A stretch of DNA of 34,362 bases, taken from assembly GCA_034408685.1 (NCBI GenBank), contig JAWXCP010000108.1:1-34362 (forward strand). The letters are read 5' to 3'. The translations under genes and the position numbers were made by a program. The stretch's first letter is position 1, and each line of letters starts with the position of its first letter. The notes beneath the pieces are model-generated. The model saw nothing but the letters and a program-made list of their open reading frames with translations. It did no database searches and had not been told where the DNA came from. Shown here piece after piece: positions 8,138 to 15,268 of the stretch. The stretch comes from JANXVY01 sp034408685 (GTDB taxonomy: Bacteria > Pseudomonadota > Alphaproteobacteria > Rhizobiales > Hyphomicrobiaceae).

Positions 8138-8168
8138 TCCGTCATCCGTCGCGATGAGGCGTCGATAG

Positions 8169-8200
8169 CGGCTGCCCGAGGAATACCGGTGGCCGTTTTT
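8169..8200 (+). terminator. Candidate Rho-independent terminator after the DUF1353 gene
   Basis: CGGCTGCC (8169-8176) pairs with GGTGGCCG (8188-8195) over eight positions, including two G-U pairs. It has an 11-base loop and is followed directly by TTTTT (8196-8200). It lies 31 bases after the stop codon. Confidence 0.5.
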
Positions 8201-8293
8201 GCGTTGTCCGTTGCCAGAATAACCGGTCTGTCAACGACACCCGCCCGTTATGTTCGGTAGTAAAGCCGTAGCGCCAACCAGGACACACCGGTC

Positions 8294-8692
8294 ATGACCG
8301 TAATAGTCGCCTATAGTGCCACGCTGATCGTTTTCGTCGTGGTCGACATCATTTGGCTCGGCTACGTCGCAAATAGTTATTACCGGTCGCAGATCGGCCA
8401 TCTGATGGCCGACACGTTCAACGTCCCAGCCGTGATCGCCTTTTACCTGATCTATGCCGCTGGCGTGGTGTACTTCGCGGTGATGCCGGCCCTCGCCGCC
8501 GGCGGGACCATGAAAGCTCTGATGCTCGGCCTGATGTTCGGGTTTTTCTGTTACGCGACCTATGACCTCACCAACCTCGCGACCCTGAAAAACTGGTCTT
8601 TGCCGATGTCGCTCCTCGACATGGCGTGGGGCGCGATCCTGACCGGCCTATCGGCAGCGGCAGGAGCCTACATCGCGAGCCGCTTTGCTTGA
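8294..8692 (+). CDS. DUF2177-like four-helix membrane protein
   Basis: This 132-residue integral membrane protein has four predicted helices. The first contains the family-like VFVVVDIIWLGYVANSYY. The third and fourth surround GFFCYATYDLTNLATLKNWS, a well-conserved stretch in DUF2177 proteins, and the last is rich in small residues. No catalytic function is known for this family. AGGA at 8279-8282 lies 11 bases before the ATG. The gene runs towards xerC, whose stop codon is only nine bases away, so the two transcripts must overlap or end inside each other. Confidence 0.82.
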   Translation: MTVIVAYSATLIVFVVVDIIWLGYVANSYYRSQIGHLMADTFNVPAVIAFYLIYAAGVVYFAVMPALAAGGTMKALMLGLMFGFFCYATYDLTNLATLKNWSLPMSLLDMAWGAILTGLSAAAGAYIASRFA

Positions 8693-8701
8693 GAGCATGG
8701 G

Positions 8702-9742
8702 TCAGTCCGCCTCTCGCGATTGGCGAGGGTGTGCTGCATCGTAGACCTTGAGCAGCCGGTCCCGGTCGACCTCGGTATACACCTGCGTCGTCGATAGCGA
8801 CGCGTGACCGAGCAATTCCTGGATCTGCCGCAAATCCGCTCCCGCCGACAGAAGATGCGTCGCAAACGAATGGCGCAGCGCATGCGGGGTAGCCGTCTCC
8901 GGCAGCGTCAACTCTTCCCGCAGCCGCTCGATCCGAAGCTGCACCAGCCGTGGCGATAGCGGGCCGCCCTTCTCGCCGAGGAACAGCGGCGTGTTCGCCT
9001 GATGGGGATACGGGCACAGGGCCAGATATCGCTGCACGGCCTTGAGCGTCGCCGGCAGCGCCGACACGATCCGTTCTTTGCCACCCTTGCCAGTGATTCG
9101 CAGAACATCCCGCTCGGCAGTCGGGCGCTCGGCATAGGTCAGTCGCAGCGCTTCCGAAATGCGTAAACCTCCGCCGTAAAGCAACATCAGCACAGCCGTA
9201 TCCCGCGCCGCGACCCAATCGGCCTTGAGGTCACGCACCGCATCGATGAGTTCGGACGCCTTTTCGACGGTCAACGGCTTTGGAACGCCGTGTGGCACGC
9301 GCGGCGTCGCGACGAGCAAGACCTTGCGGTTGGTGAGGCGCCCCGACGTCTCGAGCCAGTCGTAATACGACCTGAGCGCACTCATCGTCCGCGCCAGAGA
9401 CCGACTGCCCGTACCCTCGCGGCGGCGGGCGGCTAGAAAGCTGCGAAACGTCCTGACATCGACCGCGCCGATGTCGCCGAGCGCTGGCGGGCGACGCAGG
9501 GTCCGGTGGAGAAACACGGCGAACTGCCGGAGATCGCGCTCGTAGGCGACGATCGTAAGGTCCGCGACGCCACGATGATGCTGGAGGTGCTCGATCCACG
9601 CCGCAACGGCCTCAGCGAGGTCGGCCGAAACGGGAGCGTCCGAATTGGACGCATCGGCTCCTGAAGCATCCACACTGGAAGCATGGGCATCCGAATTGGC
9701 ATCGGACCTGGGTGCATCGTCGCGCTTGGGCGGTATTGGCAT
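8702..9742 (-). CDS. xerC: Tyrosine recombinase XerC
   Basis: This is a site-specific recombinase of the XerC/XerD type. It resolves chromosome dimers at dif near the division site, working with XerD and FtsK. With the start used here it has 346 residues. The SAM-like N-terminal domain spans about 40-150. The catalytic domain carries Arg194 (GGGLRISEAL), Lys219 (ITGKGGKER), His287 and Arg290 (PHALRHSF), His313 (LLGHASL) and nucleophile Tyr322 (STTQVYTEV), so the full catalytic set is present. The frame is open to 9847, which would overlap the hbd gene by 29 bp; I prefer ATG 9742 but no ribosome-binding site decides it. Residues 8-40 are an Ala/Asp/Ser-rich, low-complexity extension. I read it as the housekeeping enzyme, since no mobile element surrounds it. 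Confidence 0.92.
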   Translation of the reverse strand: MPIPPKRDDAPRSDANSDAHASSVDASGADASNSDAPVSADLAEAVAAWIEHLQHHRGVADLTIVAYERDLRQFAVFLHRTLRRPPALGDIGAVDVRTFRSFLAARRREGTGSRSLARTMSALRSYYDWLETSGRLTNRKVLLVATPRVPHGVPKPLTVEKASELIDAVRDLKADWVAARDTAVLMLLYGGGLRISEALRLTYAERPTAERDVLRITGKGGKERIVSALPATLKAVQRYLALCPYPHQANTPLFLGEKGGPLSPRLVQLRIERLREELTLPETATPHALRHSFATHLLSAGADLRQIQELLGHASLSTTQVYTEVDRDRLLKVYDAAHPRQSREAD

Positions 9743-9818
9743 GGCGGGCCGGGGCTTTCGAATCGGAGCCCGATCATAGCCGAATGCGGTCGCTTCGGCG
9801 CGTGCCGCCCAAGAGGCT

Positions 9819-10754
9819 CTAGCGCGTTGGAACCGGCGTCTCGCCACGGTAATCGTAAAATCCGCGTTGCGTCTTGCGGCCGAGCCACCCGGCTTCGACG
9901 TATTTTACAAGCAGCGGGCACGGCCGGTACTTGCTGTCCGACAGGCCGTCGTGGAGCACCTGCATGACGGAGAGGCAGGTATCGAGCCCGATGAAATCGG
10001 CAAGCTCGAGCGGACCCATGGGATGGTTCGCACCGAGCTTCATGGCCTTGTCGATCGCCTCGACGTTGCCGACGCCCTCATAGAGCGTGTAGACCGCCTC
10101 GTTGATCATCGGCAGCAGAATGCGGTTGACGATAAAGGCAGGAAAATCCTCAGACACCGCGATCGACTTACCGAGGCTCTCGACGAACGTCCGCGCCGCG
10201 CCGAACGTCTCCTCTTCTGTCGCGATGCCGCGGATCAACTCGACGAGTTCCATCAGTGGCACCGGATTCATGAAGTGCATGCCGATGAAACGTTCGGGCC
10301 GGTCGGTTGTCGACGCGAGCCGTGTGATCGAGATCGACGACGTGTTGGACGCAACCATCGCGGCCGGTTTGAGCTTCGGACAAAGATCTTGGAAAATGCG
10401 CCGCTTGACGGCCTCGTCCTCGGTCGCCGCTTCGATCACGAGATCGCACGTCCCCAGCGCCTCGTAGTTCGGCGCAAACGCGATTCTGCCGATCGCTGTC
10501 TTGGCCGTATCGGACGCGAGCAACCCTTTCTTGACCTGCCGTCCCATGTTTCGCTCGATCAGCCCGAGGCTTGTTTCGAACGCCTCGCGCTTGAGGTCTG
10601 ACACGAGCACATCGTAGCCAGCTATGGCGGTGACATGGGCGATGCCCGAACCCATCTGGCCAGCCCCGATGATGCCGACCAGCTTCACCGGCAGTCCTCC
10701 ACCACCAGCTCTCGCCGTTGCCTTGTGGGGATGGTCAATGACCTTAGCGTCCAT
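9819..10754 (-). CDS. hbd: 3-hydroxybutyryl-CoA dehydrogenase
   Basis: This soluble NAD(P)-dependent enzyme oxidises (S)-3-hydroxybutyryl-CoA to acetoacetyl-CoA (EC 1.1.1.157) or runs the reverse reaction, in short-chain acyl-CoA and polyhydroxybutyrate metabolism. It has 311 residues. The Rossmann motif GIIGAGQMGSGIAH is at about 27-40. The substrate-binding SNTSSISI and the catalytic FIGMHFMNPVPLMELVELIRG region give His160 and Glu172, with the spacing known for this family. The first 22 residues (His/Gly-rich) are an extension beyond the usual N-terminus. The ATG has an AGGA site eight bases upstream. The gene is last or nearly last in a HIG1-adenosyltransferase-etfB-etfA-hbd cluster, where ETF would accept electrons from acyl-CoA dehydrogenases of the same pathway. 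Confidence 0.93.
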   Translation of the reverse strand: MDAKVIDHPHKATARAGGGGLPVKLVGIIGAGQMGSGIAHVTAIAGYDVLVSDLKREAFETSLGLIERNMGRQVKKGLLASDTAKTAIGRIAFAPNYEALGTCDLVIEAATEDEAVKRRIFQDLCPKLKPAAMVASNTSSISITRLASTTDRPERFIGMHFMNPVPLMELVELIRGIATEEETFGAARTFVESLGKSIAVSEDFPAFIVNRILLPMINEAVYTLYEGVGNVEAIDKAMKLGANHPMGPLELADFIGLDTCLSVMQVLHDGLSDSKYRPCPLLVKYVEAGWLGRKTQRGFYDYRGETPVPTR

Positions 10755-10833
10755 GTCGCGTATCCTGTGCGTTTGCGAACGGGGGCTTTTGTGGAAACGC
10801 TGAGGCCAGATTTCCGATCGTGAGCCCGAATAT

Positions 10834-11781
10834 TTAGCGGCCTACGCGTTTCAGTTCAGCGTCGAGTTCTGGTAGCGCGGTGAAGAGATCGGCGACGAGG
10901 CCGTAGTCTGCCACCTGAAAGATCGGCGCATCGCCGTCTTTGTTGATCGCCACGATCACCTTGCTGTCCTTCATGCCGGCAAGGTGCTGGATCGCGCCAG
11001 AAATACCGACAGCAATGTAAAGCTCAGGGGCAACCACCTTGCCGGTCTGGCCGACTTGCCAGTCGTTTGGCGCAAAGCCCGCGTCGACGGCCGCGCGCGA
11101 GGCACCCATAGCCGCGCCGAGTGAATCGGCGACCGGCGCGATGTAGGTGTTGAAGTTCTCGCCGTTGCCGATGCCGCGTCCTCCCGACACGACGATTTTG
11201 GCCGACGTCAGCTCGGGGCGGTCGGACGCGCTGAGTTCGGCGCTTTCAAAGGCAGAGAACCCGAAGGCTGGCGGCAGGTTGGCAACTGCCTCGATCGGTG
11301 CTGCCCCACCATCACCTGCCGCAGCGAAGGCGGCCGTCCGAACGGTGATGACCTTTTTAACATCCGTTGACTTGACGGTTTGGATCGCGTTTCCGGCATA
11401 GATTGGCCGCTCGAACGTGTCGGGGCCGAGCACCTTGGAGATATCTGAAACTTGCATCACGTCGAGCAGCGCGGCGACGCGCGGCATAATGTTTTTGCCG
11501 CCCGTCGTCCCGGCCGCGATGGCAGCGTCGAACGCGCCCATCAGCGAGACGATCAACGGTGCGACCTCTTCGGCCAGTTGATGCTGATAGTGCGGCGCAT
11601 CCGCCACGTGCACCTTGGTCACGCCTGAGAGCGCTGCGGCCTGCTCGGCGGCGGGCTGACAGCCATACCCGGCGACCAGCACGTGGACTTCGGGCGATAT
11701 CAACTTGGCCGCTGTGACGGCTTTCGCCGTAGCGCTGCCGAGGGCGCCGTTGGTATGATCGGCGACGAGAAGTACGGCCAT
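10834..11781 (-). CDS. etfA: Electron transfer flavoprotein, alpha subunit
   Basis: ETF alpha binds FAD and, with ETF beta, carries electrons from acyl-CoA and related dehydrogenases to ETF:ubiquinone oxidoreductase. It has 315 residues, normal for the family. The C-terminal FAD domain is clear: VVSGGRGIGNGENF, VGQTGKVVAPELYIAVGISG, then IQHLAGMKDSKVIVAINKD and APIFQVADYGLVADL. The N-terminal domain starts with MAVLLVADHTNG. The start codon overlaps the etfB stop by one base (TAATG), so the two are translationally coupled and made in equal amounts. The next gene (hbd) starts 79 bp downstream. This is the oxidative type, not a nitrogenase-linked FixB, judging by its pathway neighbours. Confidence 0.96.
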   Translation of the reverse strand: MAVLLVADHTNGALGSATAKAVTAAKLISPEVHVLVAGYGCQPAAEQAAALSGVTKVHVADAPHYQHQLAEEVAPLIVSLMGAFDAAIAAGTTGGKNIMPRVAALLDVMQVSDISKVLGPDTFERPIYAGNAIQTVKSTDVKKVITVRTAAFAAAGDGGAAPIEAVANLPPAFGFSAFESAELSASDRPELTSAKIVVSGGRGIGNGENFNTYIAPVADSLGAAMGASRAAVDAGFAPNDWQVGQTGKVVAPELYIAVGISGAIQHLAGMKDSKVIVAINKDGDAPIFQVADYGLVADLFTALPELDAELKRVGR

Positions 11782-12536
11782 TACAGAACCCCTGCCTCGG
11801 TTTTGAGTTTGCTCACCAGTTCCGCAACGCTGCCGACCTTGATGCCGGCCGCGCGCTGTGCGGGTTCGGCTGTTTTGACGATCACCAAGCGGGGGGTCAT
11901 GTCGACCCCGTAGTCGCTCGGTTTCTTGACATCGAGCGGCTTCTTCTTGGCCTTCATGATGTTGGGCAGCGAAGGATAGCGCGGCTCGTTGAGGCGCAAG
12001 TCGGTCGTTACAATCGCCGGCAAGTTCAGCTTCACGGTTTCAAGCCCGCCATCGACCTCGCGCGTAACGTGCACGCACGCGCCGTCAACCACCACCTTCG
12101 ACGCGAACGTACCCTGCGGCCACCCCAGCAGTGCAGCGAGCATCTGGCCGGTCTGGTTGCAGTCATCGTCGATGGCCTGTTTGCCCATCACCACCATGCG
12201 CGGCTCTTCGGCAGCCACGATCGCTTTAAGCAGCTTGGCGACCGCGAGAGGCTCGATGGGGTGGTCGTCGGCCGTTTCGACGAGAATGGCGCGGTCAGCC
12301 CCGAACGCCAGCGCGCTCCGTAGCGTCTCTTGCGCCTTGGCCGGGCCGATCGACACCACGACAACCTCGGTTGCGACGTTCTTCTCGCGCAGCCGGACCG
12401 CTTCCTCGACCGCGATCTCGTCGAACGGGTTCATCGACATCTTGACGTTGGCGAGCTCGATGCCCGACCCATCGGGCTTGACGCGTATCTTGACGTTGTA
12501 ATCGACAACGCGTTTGACCGGCACGAGGATTTTCAC
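11781..12536 (-). CDS. etfB: Electron transfer flavoprotein, beta subunit
   Basis: ETF beta pairs with ETF alpha and contributes the AMP-binding half of the heterodimer. With a GTG start at 12536 the protein has 251 residues and begins VKILVPVKRVVDYNVKIRVK, exactly where family members begin. ACGGAG at 12545-12550 lies eight bases upstream, which decides the start; the frame stays open for 55 more codons but that part is not family-like. Other signatures are MSMNPFDEIAVEEAVRLRE, VMGKQAIDDDCNQTGQMLA and the Lys-rich MKAKKKPLD near the C-terminus. It ends in a one-base overlap with etfA. A promoter with an embedded inverted repeat lies at 12667-12708. Confidence 0.96.
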   Translation of the reverse strand: MKILVPVKRVVDYNVKIRVKPDGSGIELANVKMSMNPFDEIAVEEAVRLREKNVATEVVVVSIGPAKAQETLRSALAFGADRAILVETADDHPIEPLAVAKLLKAIVAAEEPRMVVMGKQAIDDDCNQTGQMLAALLGWPQGTFASKVVVDGACVHVTREVDGGLETVKLNLPAIVTTDLRLNEPRYPSLPNIMKAKKKPLDVKKPSDYGVDMTPRLVIVKTAEPAQRAAGIKVGSVAELVSKLKTEAGVL

Positions 12537-12666
12537 AGGCAGCACTCCGTTCGCGATAAAGCCTTTGAGCGCGGCGTCGCTGATAACCAGCGTGCGCGCG
12601 CCCAACTGAGGTTTCGCATCTGCGAGAAGCCTAGATTTGGCCCGCGCCGACGTCAACGTTGCAACA

Positions 12667-12708
12667 ATAATACTGACGCATCCGTCAATTAGCCAACGCA
12701 AACGTCAA
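12667..12708 (-). promoter_or_regulatory. etfBA promoter with two spaced 16-bp operator-like repeats
   Basis: Read on the minus strand, TTGGCT (12696-12691) and TATTAT (12672-12667) are 18 bases apart and form a credible promoter. The spacer is almost filled by a 16-bp inverted repeat at 12673-12688 (on the plus strand CTGACG, four bases, CGTCAA). A second repeat of the same 6-4-6 design lies at 12693-12708 (CCAACG, four bases, CGTCAA), exactly 20 bp away, and overlaps -35. A degenerate half copy (CCGACGCAAC) follows at 12709-12718. The layout suggests a dimeric repressor or a MerR-type regulator; which one is unknown. Confidence 0.55.
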
Positions 12709-12718
12709 CCGACGCAAC

Positions 12719-13348
12719 TCAGCGGTTCTTGCCCGGCACCCACAAGACGTCGCCATCGCCAAGATCGTTGACGTAGCGGCTGACCACGAACAGGTGATCA
12801 GACAGACGGTTGACATACTGAAGCGCTGCGCCGCTCACGGGCTCGCCAGGCATTTGCGCCAGCTCGACCATGATCCGCTCGGCGCGACGGCACACGGTCC
12901 GCCCGATATGGAGCACCGTTGCAGCCGCAGTGCCACCGGGCAAAACGAACGAATTCAGCGGCTTGAGGCTAGTGTTCATCCAGTCGATCTCGGCTTCGAG
13001 GCGTGCCACTTGACCAGCCGTCATCCGAAGCGGCTCGTAGCTGAGCGGCTCGCCCCGATCCGGCACGCACAGGTCGGCACCGAGATCGAACAGATCGTTC
13101 TGGATCGCGAGAAGCATGGCATCGACCCTCTTCAGGTCTGGCTTTCCAGGCGCAGCCGCGACCTCGCCGCCTGCTGCCGCGATGTCTTGCGCCAGATGAA
13201 TGCGGGCTAGGCCGATCGTCGAATTCGCCTCGTCGATCGTGCCATAGGCGGAGATGCGCAGCGATGTTTTCGGCACCCGCTCTCCGTTGCCGAGTGCCGT
13301 GGTGCCGTTGTCACCAGTCCGGGTATAAATGCGGTTCAGCACGACCAT
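12719..13348 (-). CDS. ATP:cob(I)alamin adenosyltransferase, PduO type
   Basis: This cytoplasmic enzyme (EC 2.5.1.17) moves the adenosyl group of ATP to cob(I)alamin, making adenosylcobalamin for enzymes such as methylmalonyl-CoA mutase. It has 209 residues. The ATP-binding N-terminus is RIYTRTGDNGTTALGNGERV. The other signatures are YGTIDEANSTIGLAR, the arginine-rich RTVCRRAERIM helix (about 150-160) and NRLSDHLFVVSRY near the C-terminus. This is the PduO/MMAB fold, not the CobA/BtuR fold. Residues 58-72 are a short Ala/Gly insert. It starts one base after the stop of the upstream HIG1-like gene, so the two are coupled. The link to propionyl-CoA and acyl-CoA breakdown fits the etf and hbd genes next door. 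Confidence 0.94.
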   Translation of the reverse strand: MVVLNRIYTRTGDNGTTALGNGERVPKTSLRISAYGTIDEANSTIGLARIHLAQDIAAAGGEVAAAPGKPDLKRVDAMLLAIQNDLFDLGADLCVPDRGEPLSYEPLRMTAGQVARLEAEIDWMNTSLKPLNSFVLPGGTAAATVLHIGRTVCRRAERIMVELAQMPGEPVSGAALQYVNRLSDHLFVVSRYVNDLGDGDVLWVPGKNR

Positions 13349-13349
13349 G

Positions 13350-13553
13350 TTAGGCGCTCCCTCGGGTCAAATAGACAAACAACATGATGACGATGACGGC
13401 TATGAACTGCAAACCGACCCGCCATCGCATCAGCCGCTGGCTGAGATTGGCGTCGTTGCCCTTGAGCATCGAGCGCAGACCGAAAAACAGAACAATGGCG
13501 ACGGCAAGGGTCGCGACGAACGTCGCGTAATAGGCGAGGGAGCTAGCGGTCAT
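13350..13553 (-). CDS. HIG1-domain small membrane protein
   Basis: This 67-residue protein has two membrane helices (about residues 5-27 and 47-63). Between them the loop NDANLSQRLMRWRVGLQFIA matches the HIG1 (hypoxia-induced gene 1) domain pattern, with its conserved Arg/Met/Arg/Gln positions. Mitochondrial HIG1 proteins stabilise cytochrome c oxidase and its supercomplexes. Bacterial versions are often annotated only as twin transmembrane proteins, so a role in respiratory assembly is inference. It is the first gene of the minus-strand cluster and ends one base before the adenosyltransferase start. The 248-bp gap behind it, shared with the divergent envC, must hold its promoter; I could not pick one with confidence. 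Confidence 0.8.
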   Translation of the reverse strand: MTASSLAYYATFVATLAVAIVLFFGLRSMLKGNDANLSQRLMRWRVGLQFIAVIVIMLFVYLTRGSA

Positions 13554-13801
13554 GGTCTCAACGGTTGGAGCGGGTGGATTTGCTTAAATTTTCGGGCACG
13601 CTTCGAAAACGAGACGGATCGTCATGACGAGACATTAACCGCAACTGGTCCACAGTCGCGATAGATTTGCCGTATTTCTGCCTGAGACGAATCAGCGTGG
13701 GCGTTGTCGTATGGCTACCAGCAACGTCTCTGGATCGACCGTCCGAGCCGCGAGCGCGCCGGGGTCGAACGCTAGACACAACGCCACGGGGAAGCCGCTG
13801 G

Positions 13802-15268
13802 ATGACTAGGCCAACGATATCGGGATCTTGTGGGCCTCCAATCGCGAGGGCGGCACTGTGCGGATTTGCGCTTTTGGCTGTAGCGCTGTTGCCTGCGACG
13901 GTCGCCGACGCCCAAGACGCGACGAAATCCGACGCCGCTGCCGAGGAGGCTCGCCGTAAGTTGGAGCTGCGTCGCACCGAACTCGACGAAGTCGAGAAGC
14001 GCGCCAAGTTCATCCAGTCGGACGTCGCCAGCTTGGCCGAAGAGCGCGAGAAGGTTAACGCCAAGCTGCAAGAGACAGCGGCGCTGATCCAAAAGAGCGA
14101 AGGCCGCCTGACGGCGACCGAGGAAAAGTTGACCGGCCTCGAGCGTCAGGAAGGCTCGGTCCGGCAGACACTCGATAAGAACCGTGACAAGATCACAAAG
14201 TTGATGGCCGCGCTCCAGCGCATGGGGCGCAATCCGCCGCCGGTCCTCTACACGCAGCGCAACGATGCCCTCCAGATGGTGCGTAGCGCCATGCTGGTCG
14301 CGTCGGCCTTTCCGGAGTTACGTAAAGATGCGACCGAACTCGCCCAGAAGCTCGGCGACCTGATCGCCGTCAAGCAGGCGATCGCTGCCGAGCGTGATCT
14401 CCTGAAGACGGAAACGCAGCGCCTGTCGGATGCGCGCACCCGTCTCGCTGGCCTGATGGAGACCAAGAAGAAATCTCTCGCCGAGCGCCAGGGCGAACTC
14501 GAACAGGTTCGCAAAGCCGCTGCAGATCTGTCGCGCGGCGTCGGCGACCTGAACGACCTCATCACCAAGCTGGACCGAGCCGTCGCCGCCAACACCGGGC
14601 TTGGGGCTTACGACGCCGAGGCAAACAAGACCGTCACTGAAACAACCGTAACCGTCGCTGCCGCATCGCCCGCCGGGAGCACGAAGCCTCAGATTTCGCC
14701 AGCCGACAAGCCGCGCGAAGTCGCGGCGCTGAATCCGCCTCCACCGTCTGCCATCAAGCCGACGATCGTCGAATTGGCGCCCAAGTCTGCCCTCGGTGCG
14801 GGCTCAGCCAACCGCTTGCAACCGGCAATTCCGTTCGCCTTGGCCCGGGCAAAATTGCCGATGCCCGCTCAGGGCAAACGCGTCCTCGCTTACGGCGACA
14901 AAACCCAATACGGTGGCCAATCCAAAGGCATGGTCATCGAAACGCGCCCAGGCGGTCAGGTCACGTCGCCCTGTGATGGATGGGTTGTCTACGCTGGCGA
15001 ATTCCGCAGCTACGGGCAACTCTTGATCATCAACGCGGGCAATGGTTATCATGTCCTGTTGGCCGGAATGTCGCAAATGGACGTGCAACCCGGGCAATTC
15101 GTGCTGGCCGCAGAACCGGTTGGAACGATGGCGGGCCGACCCCAAGCCAAAAATGTCCAGGACGGACAGTCAAATGCTCCTGTTCTCTACATAGAGTTCA
15201 GAAAAGACGGCAAGCCCATAGACCCTGACCCTTGGTGGGTTGAGGGTCATCGAAAGGTACAAGGATGA
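13802..15268 (+). CDS. envC: EnvC-like murein hydrolase activator
   Basis: This 488-residue periplasmic protein is built like EnvC, which switches on the septal amidases during division. It has a signal peptide (hydrophobic core around residues 17-33, likely cleavage after ATVADA), a long coiled coil (about 45-260, rich in Lys/Glu/Ala heptads), a Pro/Ala linker and a C-terminal LytM/M23-like domain (about 385-488). In that domain the zinc ligands of active M23 peptidases are missing: SKGMVIET replaces the HxGxD motif, and YHVLLAGMS lacks the HxH pair. This matches the non-catalytic EnvC state. ATG 13802 has GGGGAAG seven bases upstream and starts just before the signal peptide; the frame is open 45 codons further up. 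It overlaps ctpA by four bases. Confidence 0.9.
   Translation: MTRPTISGSCGPPIARAALCGFALLAVALLPATVADAQDATKSDAAAEEARRKLELRRTELDEVEKRAKFIQSDVASLAEEREKVNAKLQETAALIQKSEGRLTATEEKLTGLERQEGSVRQTLDKNRDKITKLMAALQRMGRNPPPVLYTQRNDALQMVRSAMLVASAFPELRKDATELAQKLGDLIAVKQAIAAERDLLKTETQRLSDARTRLAGLMETKKKSLAERQGELEQVRKAAADLSRGVGDLNDLITKLDRAVAANTGLGAYDAEANKTVTETTVTVAAASPAGSTKPQISPADKPREVAALNPPPPSAIKPTIVELAPKSALGAGSANRLQPAIPFALARAKLPMPAQGKRVLAYGDKTQYGGQSKGMVIETRPGGQVTSPCDGWVVYAGEFRSYGQLLIINAGNGYHVLLAGMSQMDVQPGQFVLAAEPVGTMAGRPQAKNVQDGQSNAPVLYIEFRKDGKPIDPDPWWVEGHRKVQG

Noticed and set aside
8702..9742. Integrase of a mobile element or prophage
   Set aside because: The protein looks like housekeeping XerC, is surrounded by core genes, and no attachment site, tRNA or phage genes are nearby.
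12537..12701. 55-codon N-terminal extension of EtfB
   Set aside because: The GTG at 12536 has a good ribosome-binding site and matches the family start; the extension would cover the promoter and operator region.
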